The notes under the pieces were generated by a model that did not search any database, had not been told where the DNA came from, and worked only from the letters and a program-made list of their open reading frames with translations. 58,136 nucleotides of DNA from Candidatus Uhrbacteria bacterium. Lineage in GTDB: Bacteria; Patescibacteriota; Patescibacteriia; UBA9934. Both the position numbers and the translations under genes were made by a program. The DNA lies in the NCBI GenBank assembly GCA_903848275.1, contig CAINGB010000009.1:1-58136 (forward strand), given 5' to 3'. Below are positions 17,218 to 25,975 of this stretch, one piece after another (position 1 is the stretch's first letter; every line of letters begins with the position of its first letter).

Positions 17218-17697
17218 TTATTTAAGTGTTTTAGCGTAGGCTTTCAGACCGACTTTTTGCGCATCCGTAATAGCAGCGGTCGGACGCTTGGCGTGAATTA
17301 TGGCGAGTGCCTGTTCAAGCGTATTGCCCTGCTTGATGAGATAGGCGGCAAAGAGTGTTGGTGCCCGGCCGTGGCCGTTACGGCAATGGATATAGGCTGG
17401 TAGCTGACGAGCGGCGCAGAACTCGAGCATCTGCACACCGAGGATTAATGCGTCGGGTGTTGGCGGTAGATGATCGGGTGTTGGTAGCCACAAGAAATAG
17501 TCGACACCATGCGGGGCATCGATGCGTAAATCCTCCAAGCTGATGTCGACCCTGACGCCTTTGCTTAATAACTCTTTAGCGAAACCAAACTGGCAGCACA
17601 TGTTGGTGCCGATGTAGACTAAGTCGGTGATTTGCTGATAATCAAAGCCGGGTAAGCCCATGACGTGATTAAACCCGTCGACGATTTTATTTTTCAT
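17218..17697 (-). CDS. Dual-specificity protein phosphatase-like protein
   Basis: The 159-residue protein carries YIHCRNGHGRAPTLFAAYLI (about 110-129), the CX5R active-site loop of cysteine-based phosphatases (Cys nucleophile, Arg for phosphate). Upstream, the general-acid region is PHGVDYFLWLPTPDHLPP. The compact length and the YIGTNMCC start fit the small DSP family. Such enzymes act on phosphotyrosine/serine or on phosphorylated small molecules, RNA or lipids; the substrate cannot be read here. It has its own terminator. Confidence 0.85.
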   Translation of the reverse strand: MKNKIVDGFNHVMGLPGFDYQQITDLVYIGTNMCCQFGFAKELLSKGVRVDISLEDLRIDAPHGVDYFLWLPTPDHLPPTPDALILGVQMLEFCAARQLPAYIHCRNGHGRAPTLFAAYLIKQGNTLEQALAIIHAKRPTAAITDAQKVGLKAYAKTLK

Positions 17698-17753
17698 ACG
17701 AGTGTAGTATAGCGCAAAGTAAACAAGACCTAAAGACTAAAGTGGAGTACACT

Positions 17754-18086
17754 GTGAGTAATATGACTATCATTGAAACGCTACGCACGCCGAGGATTAG
17801 TGGTTATGCTATATTCGACTTCGCCGTTTCGTTCCTAGCGGTTTATTTAGTAGCGCCAACGTTGACTAAACTGGCGCGCAAAATAAAACTTGAAGTCCCC
17901 AAACATAGCTGGCTTTATTTAACCGTACCGCTAAGCGTCGTCATTCATTTACTGGTTGGAACGATGACACCGTTGACGCTAGCGACTCTTGATCTGCACG
18001 ATCATCTTTTTGTTAAGTTGGTCATCGTTCTGCTCGTTGTACTGGGAGTAAAAGATATTCGGGTGATCGGTAAGAAAAACAAGTAA
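17754..18086 (+). CDS. Small membrane protein, unknown
   Basis: About 110 residues with three hydrophobic stretches (GYAIFDFAVSFLAVYLVAPT, WLYLTVPLSVVIHLLVGTM, HLFVKLVIVLLVVLGV) and a basic C-terminus. No family recognised. GTG 17754 is chosen because GGAG lies six bases upstream; GTG 17742 and ATG 17763 are alternatives. A bidirectional terminator separates it from the convergent YtxH-like gene. Confidence 0.6.
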   Translation: MSNMTIIETLRTPRISGYAIFDFAVSFLAVYLVAPTLTKLARKIKLEVPKHSWLYLTVPLSVVIHLLVGTMTPLTLATLDLHDHLFVKLVIVLLVVLGVKDIRVIGKKNK

Positions 18087-18093
18087 TACAAAA

Positions 18094-18127
18094 CTCTCAG
18101 AACCAAGTTGGCTCTGAGAGTTTTTTT
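18094..18127. terminator. Bidirectional terminator
   Basis: CTCTCAGA and TCTGAGAG pair across 18094-18120, followed by TTTTTTT on the plus strand and an A-rich stretch before it for the minus strand. Confidence 0.8.
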
Positions 18128-18131
18128 ATTG

Positions 18132-18470
18132 TTATTCAATTTCTTCATCGGCTTTGAGGTCCTGGTACTGCTCTTCCATGGCGTGCCATTCACGACGCAG
18201 GGTGTCGACCAAGGCATTCTTGACGTCGATAGCTAATTCTTTCTTGGTGGCGTATTCCTCGACCACAGTTTCTACCAAGTTGTCGTAGGTTTCCTTGGTG
18301 ACGTCTTCCATTTTGTGCAAAGCCTTCTTAATCTTCTTAGCCAACATCTTGGCGTCGTCCTGCACATTCTCGAGTAACTCTTGGCCTGGTTTAGTGAAGG
18401 CAAAGCCAACAGCGGCACCGACGGCTAGCAGGCCACCGAGAATGAGACCCTTCTTGAATTTATTTTCCAT
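18132..18470 (-). CDS. YtxH-like protein with one membrane helix
   Basis: The 112-residue protein has a short basic N-terminus, one Gly/Ala-rich membrane helix (LILGGLLAVGAAVGFAFT, about 9-26) and a long charged helix (30-112). The GLLAVGAAVGFAFTKPGQELLENVQ pattern is typical of YtxH-domain proteins, often linked to general stress and the envelope. Role unknown here. It lies upstream of neither a clear operon partner nor a regulator, but the next two minus genes are also small envelope proteins. Confidence 0.7.
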   Translation of the reverse strand: MENKFKKGLILGGLLAVGAAVGFAFTKPGQELLENVQDDAKMLAKKIKKALHKMEDVTKETYDNLVETVVEEYATKKELAIDVKNALVDTLRREWHAMEEQYQDLKADEEIE

Positions 18471-18488
18471 ACGTATTTGATTATCGAA

Positions 18489-18641
18489 TTACTTAACTAT
18501 CTTTTCACCACGAATGATACGAATGAGAACTACGATGATAGCGAGAATCAGTAAAAAGTGGATAAAACCGCCAAAAGCGTGAGCGGTAACTAAGCCTAAG
18601 AGCCAGAGGATGAAGAGTACGACGGCGATGGTCCACAGCAT
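18489..18641 (-). CDS. Lmo0937-family (DUF5670) small membrane protein
   Basis: The 50-residue product starts MLWTIAVVLFILWLLGLVTA and contains two membrane helices separated by a short HAFGGFIH turn, ending in IRIIRGEKIVK. This matches the lmo0937 family of tiny stress-related membrane proteins, which always start MLWTI. An in-frame ATG 36 bases upstream would add a basic dodecapeptide and is less likely. Confidence 0.75.
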   Translation of the reverse strand: MLWTIAVVLFILWLLGLVTAHAFGGFIHFLLILAIIVVLIRIIRGEKIVK

Positions 18642-18718
18642 ATTTGTTTTTTTAGGAATTAGCTTCTTATAGACCATACTCTCCCTTGGCTAATAAAGAT
18701 AGCTGAGCTATTAGCTCC

Positions 18719-19186
18719 CTACTCAATCTGATACCCCTTCGCAGCAGCCCAGTCTTCCACGGCGTTAGTGATCATTGGTGAGTTAGCCAGGTCGACGTTA
18801 ACGTCCCAAGTGTTGCCGTCCTGGTCTTCGCCATGAGCGTTGCCGTCGGCCTTAAGTTCCGCGGTAAAACTGAGGGTATCGCCGTAACCGTTATCTAAAG
18901 AGTCGAGGAAACCGCCGCTGAAGGTAGCGTCGATGTTGTAAGTGCTGCCGCTTGAGGCTGAGTAGGCCTCGACCGTCTCCGTGCCATTAATGTAAGGCGC
19001 GATGTAGTACCAGTAATTATCTAAGGCATCCTGACGGCTAATGCTAGTTAGGTTAGCTGAGTTGCTGGCACTACCCTCGTCGGTTGGCGAGACTTCGGTG
19101 TTGGTCGAGCTTGAGCAACCAGCACCGATTAAGGAAATACTGATGAAGCAGAGAGCGGCTGGAGCGATACGAGACAGGAACTTCAT
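18719..19186 (-). CDS. Lipoprotein, unknown function
   Basis: The 155-residue protein has a signal peptide with a lipobox (about residues 8-23, ending GAGC), then a Ser/Thr/Asn-rich linker and a small beta-rich domain (DALDNYWYYIAPYINGTETV onward). No known family. The lipid anchor should place it on the outer face of the cytoplasmic membrane. It is part of a stretch of envelope genes on the same strand. Confidence 0.7.
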   Translation of the reverse strand: MKFLSRIAPAALCFISISLIGAGCSSSTNTEVSPTDEGSASNSANLTSISRQDALDNYWYYIAPYINGTETVEAYSASSGSTYNIDATFSGGFLDSLDNGYGDTLSFTAELKADGNAHGEDQDGNTWDVNVDLANSPMITNAVEDWAAAKGYQIE

Positions 19187-19247
19187 AGACTACTATTAAT
19201 GATACAAAAGATACTCGCACGTTTTTTCAGTCAGATGTTGGGTATGG

Positions 19248-20012
19248 TCATTTTCTAGGCCAAGGAATAAACATCGAGACACGCTGCTTATAGGCTGCAA
19301 AGTCGGGATTAGAAGCCATTTTCTTTTCGAGCAAGGGAACGCCGGATACTTTCAAGATTAAGAAGGTGATGGTGAGTGGGCCAAGCACAGCGATAAGACC
19401 ACTCGGTACTGATAGCGCTATGAGCCAGATCCCCCACCATTGCGTAACTTCGCCAAAATAATTGGGGTGACGGGTGTAGGCCCAGAGACCGCTTTGCATG
19501 AGCTTGCCTTTATTGGCCGGATTTTTTATGAATGAGGCCAGTTGAGAGTCGCCCACTGCTTCGAAATAAAAGCCCAGCGACCAAACGGCTAAACCTACAA
19601 AATCCAGCCAGCCAAGCGGTGCACCTGGACTCATATTAATCAACAGCACTGGCAGAACAATCAGGTACAAGAGAGTGCCTTGCAAAAGATAAATTTGGAA
19701 ATATGAGCGTAGATAGAACCACTTGCCCCAGTCTTGTCGCCATTGCTGATAACGATAATCCTCTGGTTTGTTTTTGTTCCTACTGTAGATATGCCAGGCT
19801 AGTCGCAAACCCCAAACACTGACTAGAAGACAAACAATAAGACCACGTAGACCGCCGACACCGTAAAAGAAAAATGAAATCCAGGAAAGGGTGACAAAAC
19901 CCAGCCCCCAGGCGACATCCGCCACGTCATTTCTTTTTTTAAGTAAAGACACGACGAACCAGAGGCTCATGTAGCCTAAGAGAACTAAACCGAGAACGAT
20001 AAAATAACTCAT
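19248..20012 (-). CDS. DUF1295 membrane protein (steroid 5-alpha-reductase-like)
   Basis: 254 residues with about six membrane segments. Motifs near the C-terminus, SGLWAYTRHPNYFGEVTQWW, are the conserved NADPH-binding RHPNYFGE of the DUF1295/ICMT/steroid-reductase group. Members reduce or methylate lipid substrates inside the membrane. In other bacteria DUF1295 genes sit beside DUF2177 genes, as here: the start codon overlaps the stop of the DUF2177 gene (ATGA). The substrate is unknown. Confidence 0.85.
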   Translation of the reverse strand: MSYFIVLGLVLLGYMSLWFVVSLLKKRNDVADVAWGLGFVTLSWISFFFYGVGGLRGLIVCLLVSVWGLRLAWHIYSRNKNKPEDYRYQQWRQDWGKWFYLRSYFQIYLLQGTLLYLIVLPVLLINMSPGAPLGWLDFVGLAVWSLGFYFEAVGDSQLASFIKNPANKGKLMQSGLWAYTRHPNYFGEVTQWWGIWLIALSVPSGLIAVLGPLTITFLILKVSGVPLLEKKMASNPDFAAYKQRVSMFIPWPRK

Positions 20013-20407
20013 AAGCCGATTTTACTAGCTATGAAATAAGCTATTGTCGAAACTGAGGCGGCGAGAGTGGCGCCCCAGGCGAGATCTACTATTGTGATGA
20101 ACAGCGGCCAGTCCTTAGCAACTGCGAGGTTGGTTAGGTCGTAGGTTGCGTAACAAACTAAGCCGAACAAGGCGCCGTATAGCAGGGCATACGACCATGA
20201 ACCTTGCTCGACAGCTGGAGCGATAACAAACACCACCAGTCCAGCGATGAAAATGAGGTAGAAAATAATGGCGGCAAGCCAGTTGACGTCAGGCTTTAAT
20301 AAAAACCCGATTTGCTTACTATAAAGATTCTTAGCTATTAGACCGAGCCAGGTCATGTCTATGGCGAAGAAAACTGGTAGGGCTATAGCGTAAAGTTTGA
20401 TAAACAT
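20009..20407 (-). CDS. DUF2177 family membrane protein
   Basis: 132 residues with four membrane helices. The segments AIDMTWLGLIAKNLYSKQIG and LVCYATYDLTNLAVAKDWPL, and the late DLAWGATLAASVS, are hallmarks of DUF2177. Function unknown; it often co-occurs with DUF1295 and lipid-modifying genes. It starts five bases after the upstream DUF2892-like gene ends, so the three form one operon on the minus strand. Confidence 0.88.
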   Translation of the reverse strand: MFIKLYAIALPVFFAIDMTWLGLIAKNLYSKQIGFLLKPDVNWLAAIIFYLIFIAGLVVFVIAPAVEQGSWSYALLYGALFGLVCYATYDLTNLAVAKDWPLFITIVDLAWGATLAASVSTIAYFIASKIGL

Positions 20408-20412
20408 ATTTT

Positions 20413-21264
20413 TTAATTAAGCGGACAAGTATTTTTTCCTAACGCTGCGTAAAAGAGGCACCAGCTAAAGATTGCCTCCCAGAGGCAAAAGCCCGAAAGG
20501 AAGATGAGGAGTGGACTCCAGGAGGTCGTGATTGCTAATAATAGTAGCCCCAAGCCTATCGCTAACCGCAACAACCGATCAAGTCGACTGATATTCTTGT
20601 GTGCTCTGCCCGCTTTGCCTTTAGCGAAATGTCGCCAGAGCACGCGATAGACCAGACCAAGCAGGCCAGCTAAGAAATACAACGCAACAATCTGACCCCA
20701 ACCAAAAGGTGAAAAAATAAAGCTAATTGGCGACTCATTGAAAAAATTCTTTTTAAGCTCAGGGATGACAGTGAGAGCATTGAGCCCTTCTTTCAGATTG
20801 AAGGCCTCTACCTCCCCAATAGCCAGCGAATACTTGCTATCATTATGGCTGCTAGAAACTCTTATCTCATAGTTACCTGGCTCCGCACGAGCTCTGTATT
20901 CTGGGCCTAGCAAATATGTGTCAGCACCGAATGGCTCGTAAAACTTTTCCCAGACAAAATTCGGTCCATCAAGTTTTGTTAGTTCAGTGCCATCCTTCAT
21001 GATAACGACTGACAAATCCTTAGCCTGCCCCGCGATATCTGGTACAAGAATATTAGTATAAAGGTTGAAGGCCGTACTTGACTCTATAAAATAACTATCT
21101 GGCTCACCAACTAGCTGGCTATAATAAGCTTTGGAAATTTCGGGAGAAGGTACTTGAGTAACCCGACTCGTGGTAAGGCGAGGTTGGTGCGCAGAGACTA
21201 CTAACGGTGATAGAAAGATGGCTAGTACTGGTAATATTGCCAGTTTTAGAAATTTATTTGGCAT
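20413..21264 (-). CDS. Exported domain plus DUF2892/YgaP-like membrane domain
   Basis: The 283-residue protein has a signal peptide (1-25, cleaved before HQPRL), a soluble external domain (about 30-170) with beta-rich segments such as PGNYEIRVSSSHNDSKYSLA, a membrane helix (about 185-203), and a C-terminal RLDRLLRLAIGLGLLLLAIT...SWCLFYAALGKNTCPL segment. The last part matches the DUF2892 (YgaP-like) inner-membrane module with its Cys-x-Leu-Tyr/Phe and NTCPL ending. The fusion is unusual but may reflect envelope stress or lipid handling together with its operon partners. Confidence 0.65.
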   Translation of the reverse strand: MPNKFLKLAILPVLAIFLSPLVVSAHQPRLTTSRVTQVPSPEISKAYYSQLVGEPDSYFIESSTAFNLYTNILVPDIAGQAKDLSVVIMKDGTELTKLDGPNFVWEKFYEPFGADTYLLGPEYRARAEPGNYEIRVSSSHNDSKYSLAIGEVEAFNLKEGLNALTVIPELKKNFFNESPISFIFSPFGWGQIVALYFLAGLLGLVYRVLWRHFAKGKAGRAHKNISRLDRLLRLAIGLGLLLLAITTSWSPLLIFLSGFCLWEAIFSWCLFYAALGKNTCPLN

Positions 21265-21350
21265 ACTAGAGATTTTCGTTAGTTGCCCGTATTATATACT
21301 AATTACAAGGATAAGTCTCTGTGATGTTACTAGTAGTTCTGTTGTGCAAA

Positions 21351-21392
21351 GCAAAGAGCCGCACCCCGAAGGATGCGGCTCAAGGCCTGGCC
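21351..21392. repeat. 42-bp direct repeat, copy 1 (contains terminator hairpin for the minus gene)
   Basis: Identical at 41 of 42 positions to 22548-22589. It contains GAGCCGCA and TGCGGCTC, which form a hairpin with a central TTCG on the minus strand and a T-rich stretch after it, placed just after the stop of the 21401-22444 gene. Confidence 0.85.
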
Positions 21393-21400
21393 GAGTACGG

Positions 21401-22444
21401 CTAGGAGTCGCGAACGTCGTCGATTTTCCCCTCGACGGAGTTGACCTTGCTCTTCTTGTCTTCGTTGATCCAGCAAGACCGGACGCGGATGGTCTTGGGA
21501 TCGGTCGGCTGGCTGCCAGGTGCCCGACGATAGTGCGCCCGACGTTCATGGGTGGCGACGCTCCCCGCGAACTCGCGTTGCACCCCGGTTGGCGTGCCGT
21601 CGATCAGCTGGCCGACAGTGATGACACCAGACGCTGTGACCGCGCAGATGTCCTCGCTCATGAGATCGGCTGGCGGACTCTCGTCCACGACCGAGCCCAA
21701 GTGCGAGGAGTGTCGGCGGCCAATCACCACATTGCCGTTGGCCATCAGCTCGCAGAAGCCGGTGAGCAGGCTGTAGTCGTTGATGCCGTCCTGCTCACCC
21801 TCAACTGCTGTGCCTGGCAAGAAGCCGGAAGTGAGAGCGCAGATCTGGGCCCACTTGCCACTGATGAGCCGGCGTACCCTGGCAGTCGAGACCTTGGCGT
21901 TGGCGTCGCGCTTTTCGTCGGTGGTCAACGGCACATACCCCTCGAGCAGCTCTGGCAGACCGAGTGACGTGAGCATGGACTCCGGGCCGTTAGCGATGCC
22001 GAGGTACAGCATGGTGTCAACGCCGTAGTCGGAGCCAACTCGCTGCAGCTGTACGCCACTGAGCGAGAGACCGAAGCAGTAGTGAGGCAGCAGGTCATGA
22101 TCGAAGTTGAATTGCCGCCGACCACGAGCCACACAGTCCTGCGCCAACCCACCTGTTACATGGAAGAGACGTTTGGAGCTTCGGACCCAGTAGTTCAGGA
22201 GCGCGGGCAGCGTCGCAATAGCCTGCAGCTCCTTGACCTTGCCGCGGTAGATGAAAGCTGGGTCATCCGCGTTGTGACCAGCGGTCAGCAGGGCGCGGAA
22301 GCGCGGCCAGTGCAGCACCGGGCCGAGGGGCTCGATGGGCAGGCCATCGTGGGTGAGCAGCCCGAAGGCGTGCATGCGGCTGGCGAGAAACATGACGTTT
22401 TCCCAGAACTCGAGAGCCTGAGCGGGACGATCTTGGAGAGCCAT
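21401..22444 (-). CDS. Hypothetical protein flanked by direct repeats
   Basis: The 347-residue protein starts at ATG 22444 (MALQDRPAQALEFWENVMF) with AGAGG seven bases upstream; a longer frame to 22510 lacks a ribosome site. It has no membrane segment. The C-terminus has THERRAHYRR and KTIRVRSCWI, a pattern like the HERR...VRPxxV ending of some plasmid and phage proteins. The family is not recognised. The codons appear more GC-rich than those of neighbours, and the gene lies between two copies of a 42-bp repeat, so it looks like an acquired cassette. Confidence 0.6.
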   Translation of the reverse strand: MALQDRPAQALEFWENVMFLASRMHAFGLLTHDGLPIEPLGPVLHWPRFRALLTAGHNADDPAFIYRGKVKELQAIATLPALLNYWVRSSKRLFHVTGGLAQDCVARGRRQFNFDHDLLPHYCFGLSLSGVQLQRVGSDYGVDTMLYLGIANGPESMLTSLGLPELLEGYVPLTTDEKRDANAKVSTARVRRLISGKWAQICALTSGFLPGTAVEGEQDGINDYSLLTGFCELMANGNVVIGRRHSSHLGSVVDESPPADLMSEDICAVTASGVITVGQLIDGTPTGVQREFAGSVATHERRAHYRRAPGSQPTDPKTIRVRSCWINEDKKSKVNSVEGKIDDVRDS

Positions 22445-22547
22445 GGTGAACCTCTTTTCTTGGTAGAAGGTGAAAGAACGGCCCCAAAATGGGACTGGGG
22501 ATTGTAGCATATTTTGCGAGATTAGTCAATAAAATCCCACTATTACA

Positions 22548-22589
22548 GCAAAGAACCGCACCCCGAAGGATGCGGCTCAAGGCCTGGCC
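22548..22589. repeat. 42-bp direct repeat, copy 2 (terminator of the Gmad2 gene)
   Basis: One base different from copy 1 (A for G at the seventh position). It lies five bases after the stop of the 22595 gene and forms the same hairpin on the minus strand. Confidence 0.85.
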
Positions 22590-22594
22590 AAAAT

Positions 22595-23416
22595 TTACTG
22601 CCCAATGATAACAGGAACGCTGAGTGAGTCATCGTTCTCGTGCAATCCAGAAGGATTATCTTTCTTCAGAACTAGCGTGCCGGCGTCGCCAATAATTTGT
22701 GGGTCAGCGGTATAGTTGATCGTCGCTTTAAAGGGCACGAAGTCTGTGGTCATCCAGTCGCCTTGGGCCGTGGCGATTCCCTGTCCGAGCATGTTGCCAT
22801 GAGAATCTAGAAGAAAAACCGGGAAACTTGCTTCGAAAAACCAGTTACCGCGAGCGCGACCGGTGACGAGCAGCGGACTGCTGACGGTGCTATTAGATAC
22901 GGGAGGGTCGAGAATAATGAGATCGGCGTGATCTGGCGTGCTGGCCGTGGTGCCGTCAGACCAAATTACCTGCTTCATTCCAGGGATTTGCAAAATATTT
23001 ACTTCCACCTGTGGTTTACAGCTGCACATGGTGATAGAAACGCCGGCCCAACCGTCAATTGGTGAAATGGTAACAACACCGTTCTTTTCCGTAATTACTG
23101 TCTGACTCAGAACCGTGTGGCATTTGCCAGTTGTAGCCGCGTCGACGGTGGCGCGAATGATCTCTGCCGTGGTCGGCCTGGCTTTCGCGATGATCCCCGT
23201 GTGCTTAACGGTGAGGGAGGCGCGGTACCCAGCGCTGTCCATATTGGCGCCGTCACAGTAGGCGGTGGTGTCCGACGCTGAAGTGAGATAAGTGTATGTG
23301 TAGTTGGTGGTCTGAACTACTAGTTGATCAGCGGAGGATTTATATAAGAAGACGGCATAGAAACCGACTCCGAGAACGGCTATAACGGCGAGTACTATTG
23401 GGATATATTTTTTCAT
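22595..23416 (-). CDS. Membrane-anchored Gmad2-domain protein
   Basis: The 273-residue protein has a short basic start MKKYIPIV, one membrane helix (about 3-24) and an exported part. The last ~90 residues, PVSNSTVSSPLLVTGRARG through GDWMTTDFVPFKATINY, form a Gmad2 immunoglobulin-like domain, common in CPR and Firmicutes cell-surface proteins. The middle has cysteines (YCDG, CHTV, MCSCK) suggesting disulfides. The frame stays open through the tRNA gene upstream; those extra residues are a tRNA read-through artefact. ATG 23428 is an alternative start. Confidence 0.75.
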   Translation of the reverse strand: MKKYIPIVLAVIAVLGVGFYAVFLYKSSADQLVVQTTNYTYTYLTSASDTTAYCDGANMDSAGYRASLTVKHTGIIAKARPTTAEIIRATVDAATTGKCHTVLSQTVITEKNGVVTISPIDGWAGVSITMCSCKPQVEVNILQIPGMKQVIWSDGTTASTPDHADLIILDPPVSNSTVSSPLLVTGRARGNWFFEASFPVFLLDSHGNMLGQGIATAQGDWMTTDFVPFKATINYTADPQIIGDAGTLVLKKDNPSGLHENDDSLSVPVIIGQ

Positions 23417-23562
23417 ATGTTTCACCATACTCTCTTTATGGCGGAAAGAGTAGCTGGGATAGCGTATATTCCCTCTTTCTCCATGATATATGTTTGCTCT
23501 CCAGCCAGCCCTTGAAAGGATTCTCTTCTCATGATAACCTACCCCCGTCAAAAGAGAAATAT

Positions 23563-23637
23563 TCCCGGGTAGCTCAGCGGCAGAGCGGCTCGCTGTTAAC
23601 GAGATGGTCACAGGTTCGATCCCTGTCCCGGGAGCCA
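23563..23637 (+). tRNA. tRNA-Asn (GTT)
   Basis: Acceptor arms TCCCGGG (23563-23569) and CCCGGGA (23627-23633), discriminator G and encoded CCA. The anticodon loop CTGTTAA (positions 32-38) holds GTT. The T arm is ACAGG-TTCGATC-CCTGT. It stands at the left border of the accessory region. Confidence 0.97.
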
Positions 23638-23678
23638 TGAGAAGGCGTGTGAGGTGACCCACATGCCTTGTCAAAAAG

Positions 23679-23705
23679 TCGTCATTGAAAAATGGCGATT
23701 TTTTG
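23679..23705 (+). terminator. Terminator after tRNA-Asn
   Basis: TCGTCATT and AATGGCGA pair (one G-U) across a GAAA loop, followed by TTTTTTG. Confidence 0.65.
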
Positions 23706-23899
23706 TTTAATCCTTGAGCAAATAGCGACTCTTGTTAGCTTGTCTAGAAAACCGAAGCACCTGGGACGCAAAGTCGTCGAATTTTTCTCAAACGCCCAAA
23801 AGTAGGAATTCGCCTTACTTTTTCGGTTCGAACCCCGAACAAGGTTTCGAGGCTGCAAGACTTCGGGAATTTATCAAAAGTTGCTATGATTCAGGCAAT

Positions 23900-24511
23900 A
23901 TGAGCGATAGCGCAAAACCAAACGTCATTCTCACTTCGAGCTTCAATACCGTTGCCGGAGCACTTCGAGAAAAATCCCTACTACCAAAAACGGCATCCGT
24001 CGCCTTCATCCCAACGGCTGGCGATCCTTATCCAGAACGACCTTGGATTGATGCGGATCGAAAAGCTCTCGTTGATCTGGGCTATAGCGTCATGGACATC
24101 GACCTGAAGGGTGTGACGGCGGGATCACTCGAAAAGGAACTATCCAGCCACGATATTATTTTCGTCGCAGGCGGTAACACGACCTATCTCGTTCAGCAGT
24201 CCTATATTTCTGGTTTTGCTGATTTGATTCATAGTTTCCTCAAACAAGGAAAACTGTACATCGGTTCGAGCGCAGGTTCGATTCTCGCTGGTCCGACAGT
24301 CAAACCTTTCGTAACTGAAGATATTGCAGAGTTACCAAAGGATTTCGTCTTGACGAATCCGACTTGCCTTCATCTCGTTGATTACGTCGTATTGCCTCAC
24401 GACCAGGTTGAACAGTTTTCAGCAGAGCACGACAAGATTATTAAACAGCATGGCGAACAATTGACGTTCGTAAGGTTACCCGACCTGGAGTACCGTGTGG
24501 AAAATATTTGA
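23900..24511 (+). CDS. Peptidase S51 family protein (dipeptidase E-like)
   Basis: The 203-residue protein has IIFVAGGNTTYLVQQ (about 85-99) and YIGSSAGSILAGPTV (about 114-128), the nucleophile-elbow Ser of peptidase S51 (class I glutamine-amidotransferase-like fold). PepE-type members cleave dipeptides with N-terminal Asp; cyanophycinases are relatives. The expected catalytic His/Glu region corresponds to LVDYVVLPHDQVEQF. It is four bases from the next gene, so co-transcribed with the reductase and cyclase. Confidence 0.82.
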   Translation: MSDSAKPNVILTSSFNTVAGALREKSLLPKTASVAFIPTAGDPYPERPWIDADRKALVDLGYSVMDIDLKGVTAGSLEKELSSHDIIFVAGGNTTYLVQQSYISGFADLIHSFLKQGKLYIGSSAGSILAGPTVKPFVTEDIAELPKDFVLTNPTCLHLVDYVVLPHDQVEQFSAEHDKIIKQHGEQLTFVRLPDLEYRVENI

Positions 24512-24515
24512 GTAT

Positions 24516-25439
24516 ATGGAATCAATCATTCTCAACACTGGTGCCAAGATGCCTATTTTGGGTTTAGGCACCTGGAACGCTCCAAAAGGTAAAGTCGGCT
24601 TGGCGGTGAAACAAGCATTGTTAGATTTTGGATATTCGCATATTGATTGCGCACACGTTTACGAAAACGAAAAGGAGGTCGGTCAGGCTTTTTATGAAGT
24701 ATTCAGTACAGGCAAACGAACAAGAGCAGATGTCTTCGTGACCAGTAAACTTTGGAATTACGATCATGCAAAAGAGGACGTTGTTAATGCTTGCAAGAAA
24801 ACCTTAGCCGATTTGCAACTCGACTATCTCGACTTGTATCTCATGCATTTTGGTATTGCCTCGCCTCATGGTCTTGGCATTGAGCCACTTGATCCAAACG
24901 GTGTACTGATCACAGAAAAGATTTCCATTCGTGAGACGTGGGAAGCCATGCAGGAGCTTGTAGGTATGGGTCTCGTAAAGGCGATTGGTGTCTCAAACTT
25001 CACAGCACCAATGCTCGTCGATCTTCTGACGTACGCCGAGATCATCCCGGCAATGAATCAGATCGAGCTTCACCCGTACAATCAGCAGACCAAGTTGATC
25101 GAATTCTGTAGGCAACAGAACATAGCTGTAACCGCGTATTCTCCACTCGGTTCTCAAACAGAAATGAACAACGGCAAACCAGCTCTCCTTGAGGATGTAA
25201 AGATCGACGAAATAGCGATCGCTCACAAAAAGACTCCGAGCCAAGTGCTTCTCCGTTGGGGTATTCAACGAGAAACCGTCGTGATCCCAAAAAGCACGAC
25301 CCCGGAACATATCAAAGAAAATAATGAGGTATTCGATTTCGTATTATCGGAAGATGACCTTGTAAAGATTGCCTCATTGGATAGACGACTTCGGTATGTA
25401 GATCCGTATGAGTGGTGGCGGATTCCTTACTTTGGGTGA
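24516..25439 (+). CDS. Aldo/keto reductase
   Basis: The 307-residue protein has the AKR motifs: HIDCAHVYENEKEVG (catalytic Asp and Tyr), VTSKLWNYDHA (catalytic Lys), LDLYLMHFG (His), GVSNFTAPMLVDLL and the NADPH-binding VVIPKSTTPEHIKEN. Members reduce aldehydes or ketones with NADPH. The ending RYVDPYEWWRIPYFG is a normal full-length end. It shares an operon with the S51 peptidase and the cyclase; substrate unknown. Confidence 0.9.
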   Translation: MESIILNTGAKMPILGLGTWNAPKGKVGLAVKQALLDFGYSHIDCAHVYENEKEVGQAFYEVFSTGKRTRADVFVTSKLWNYDHAKEDVVNACKKTLADLQLDYLDLYLMHFGIASPHGLGIEPLDPNGVLITEKISIRETWEAMQELVGMGLVKAIGVSNFTAPMLVDLLTYAEIIPAMNQIELHPYNQQTKLIEFCRQQNIAVTAYSPLGSQTEMNNGKPALLEDVKIDEIAIAHKKTPSQVLLRWGIQRETVVIPKSTTPEHIKENNEVFDFVLSEDDLVKIASLDRRLRYVDPYEWWRIPYFG

Positions 25440-25975
25440 TGGGGTTTCAGATATGAACATGTACCAACAAATCCTTGAATCTTCTATTTCTGTCGATTCT
25501 CAATTTGCCGCGTTATCGGGCGAAAAGTTTTTGCATTTCAAATTATCTTTTCGTGTGTCGTCATCGCACAAGCGAGCCGGATCAATCGAAAACTATACTT
25601 ATGAAGTCGGTTCGATGGCTCAGGTTCTTGCCAAAGAAAATCAACTCATCATTGCCGACGATACATTTCGTACCTACACTTGGCTCAATAAGGAACTCGT
25701 CGGTAAATCTGTTATTTGGCTAACACCACACGAAGAAGAAACGAAAGAGCGACATTGGCTTGATCGATTTATCTCCAATGAGAGTCTGCTCCAGAGTCCT
25801 CCCTATGAAATTGTTGTTATCGGTGGTGGAATTCTTCTTAATGCCGGTGCTTATGTCGCCGAACAGCTCGGAAGCGATCTGACGTATATTCCAACGACTG
25901 TTCTTGCAATGTCTGATGGATCTATTGGAGGAAAAGTACGAGCAAATGAAATAAAGGATGGACTATATCATAAGC

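Noticed and set aside
21170-21967. 265-residue plus-strand open frame
   Set aside because: It crosses the start of one minus-strand gene, a repeat and the end of another. No domain or ribosome site is seen.
23417-23674. N-terminal extension of the Gmad2 gene reaching over the tRNA
   Set aside because: It reads the tRNA-Asn antisense strand as protein (APGTGIEPVT-like), a well-known artefact. The real start is at 23416 or 23428.
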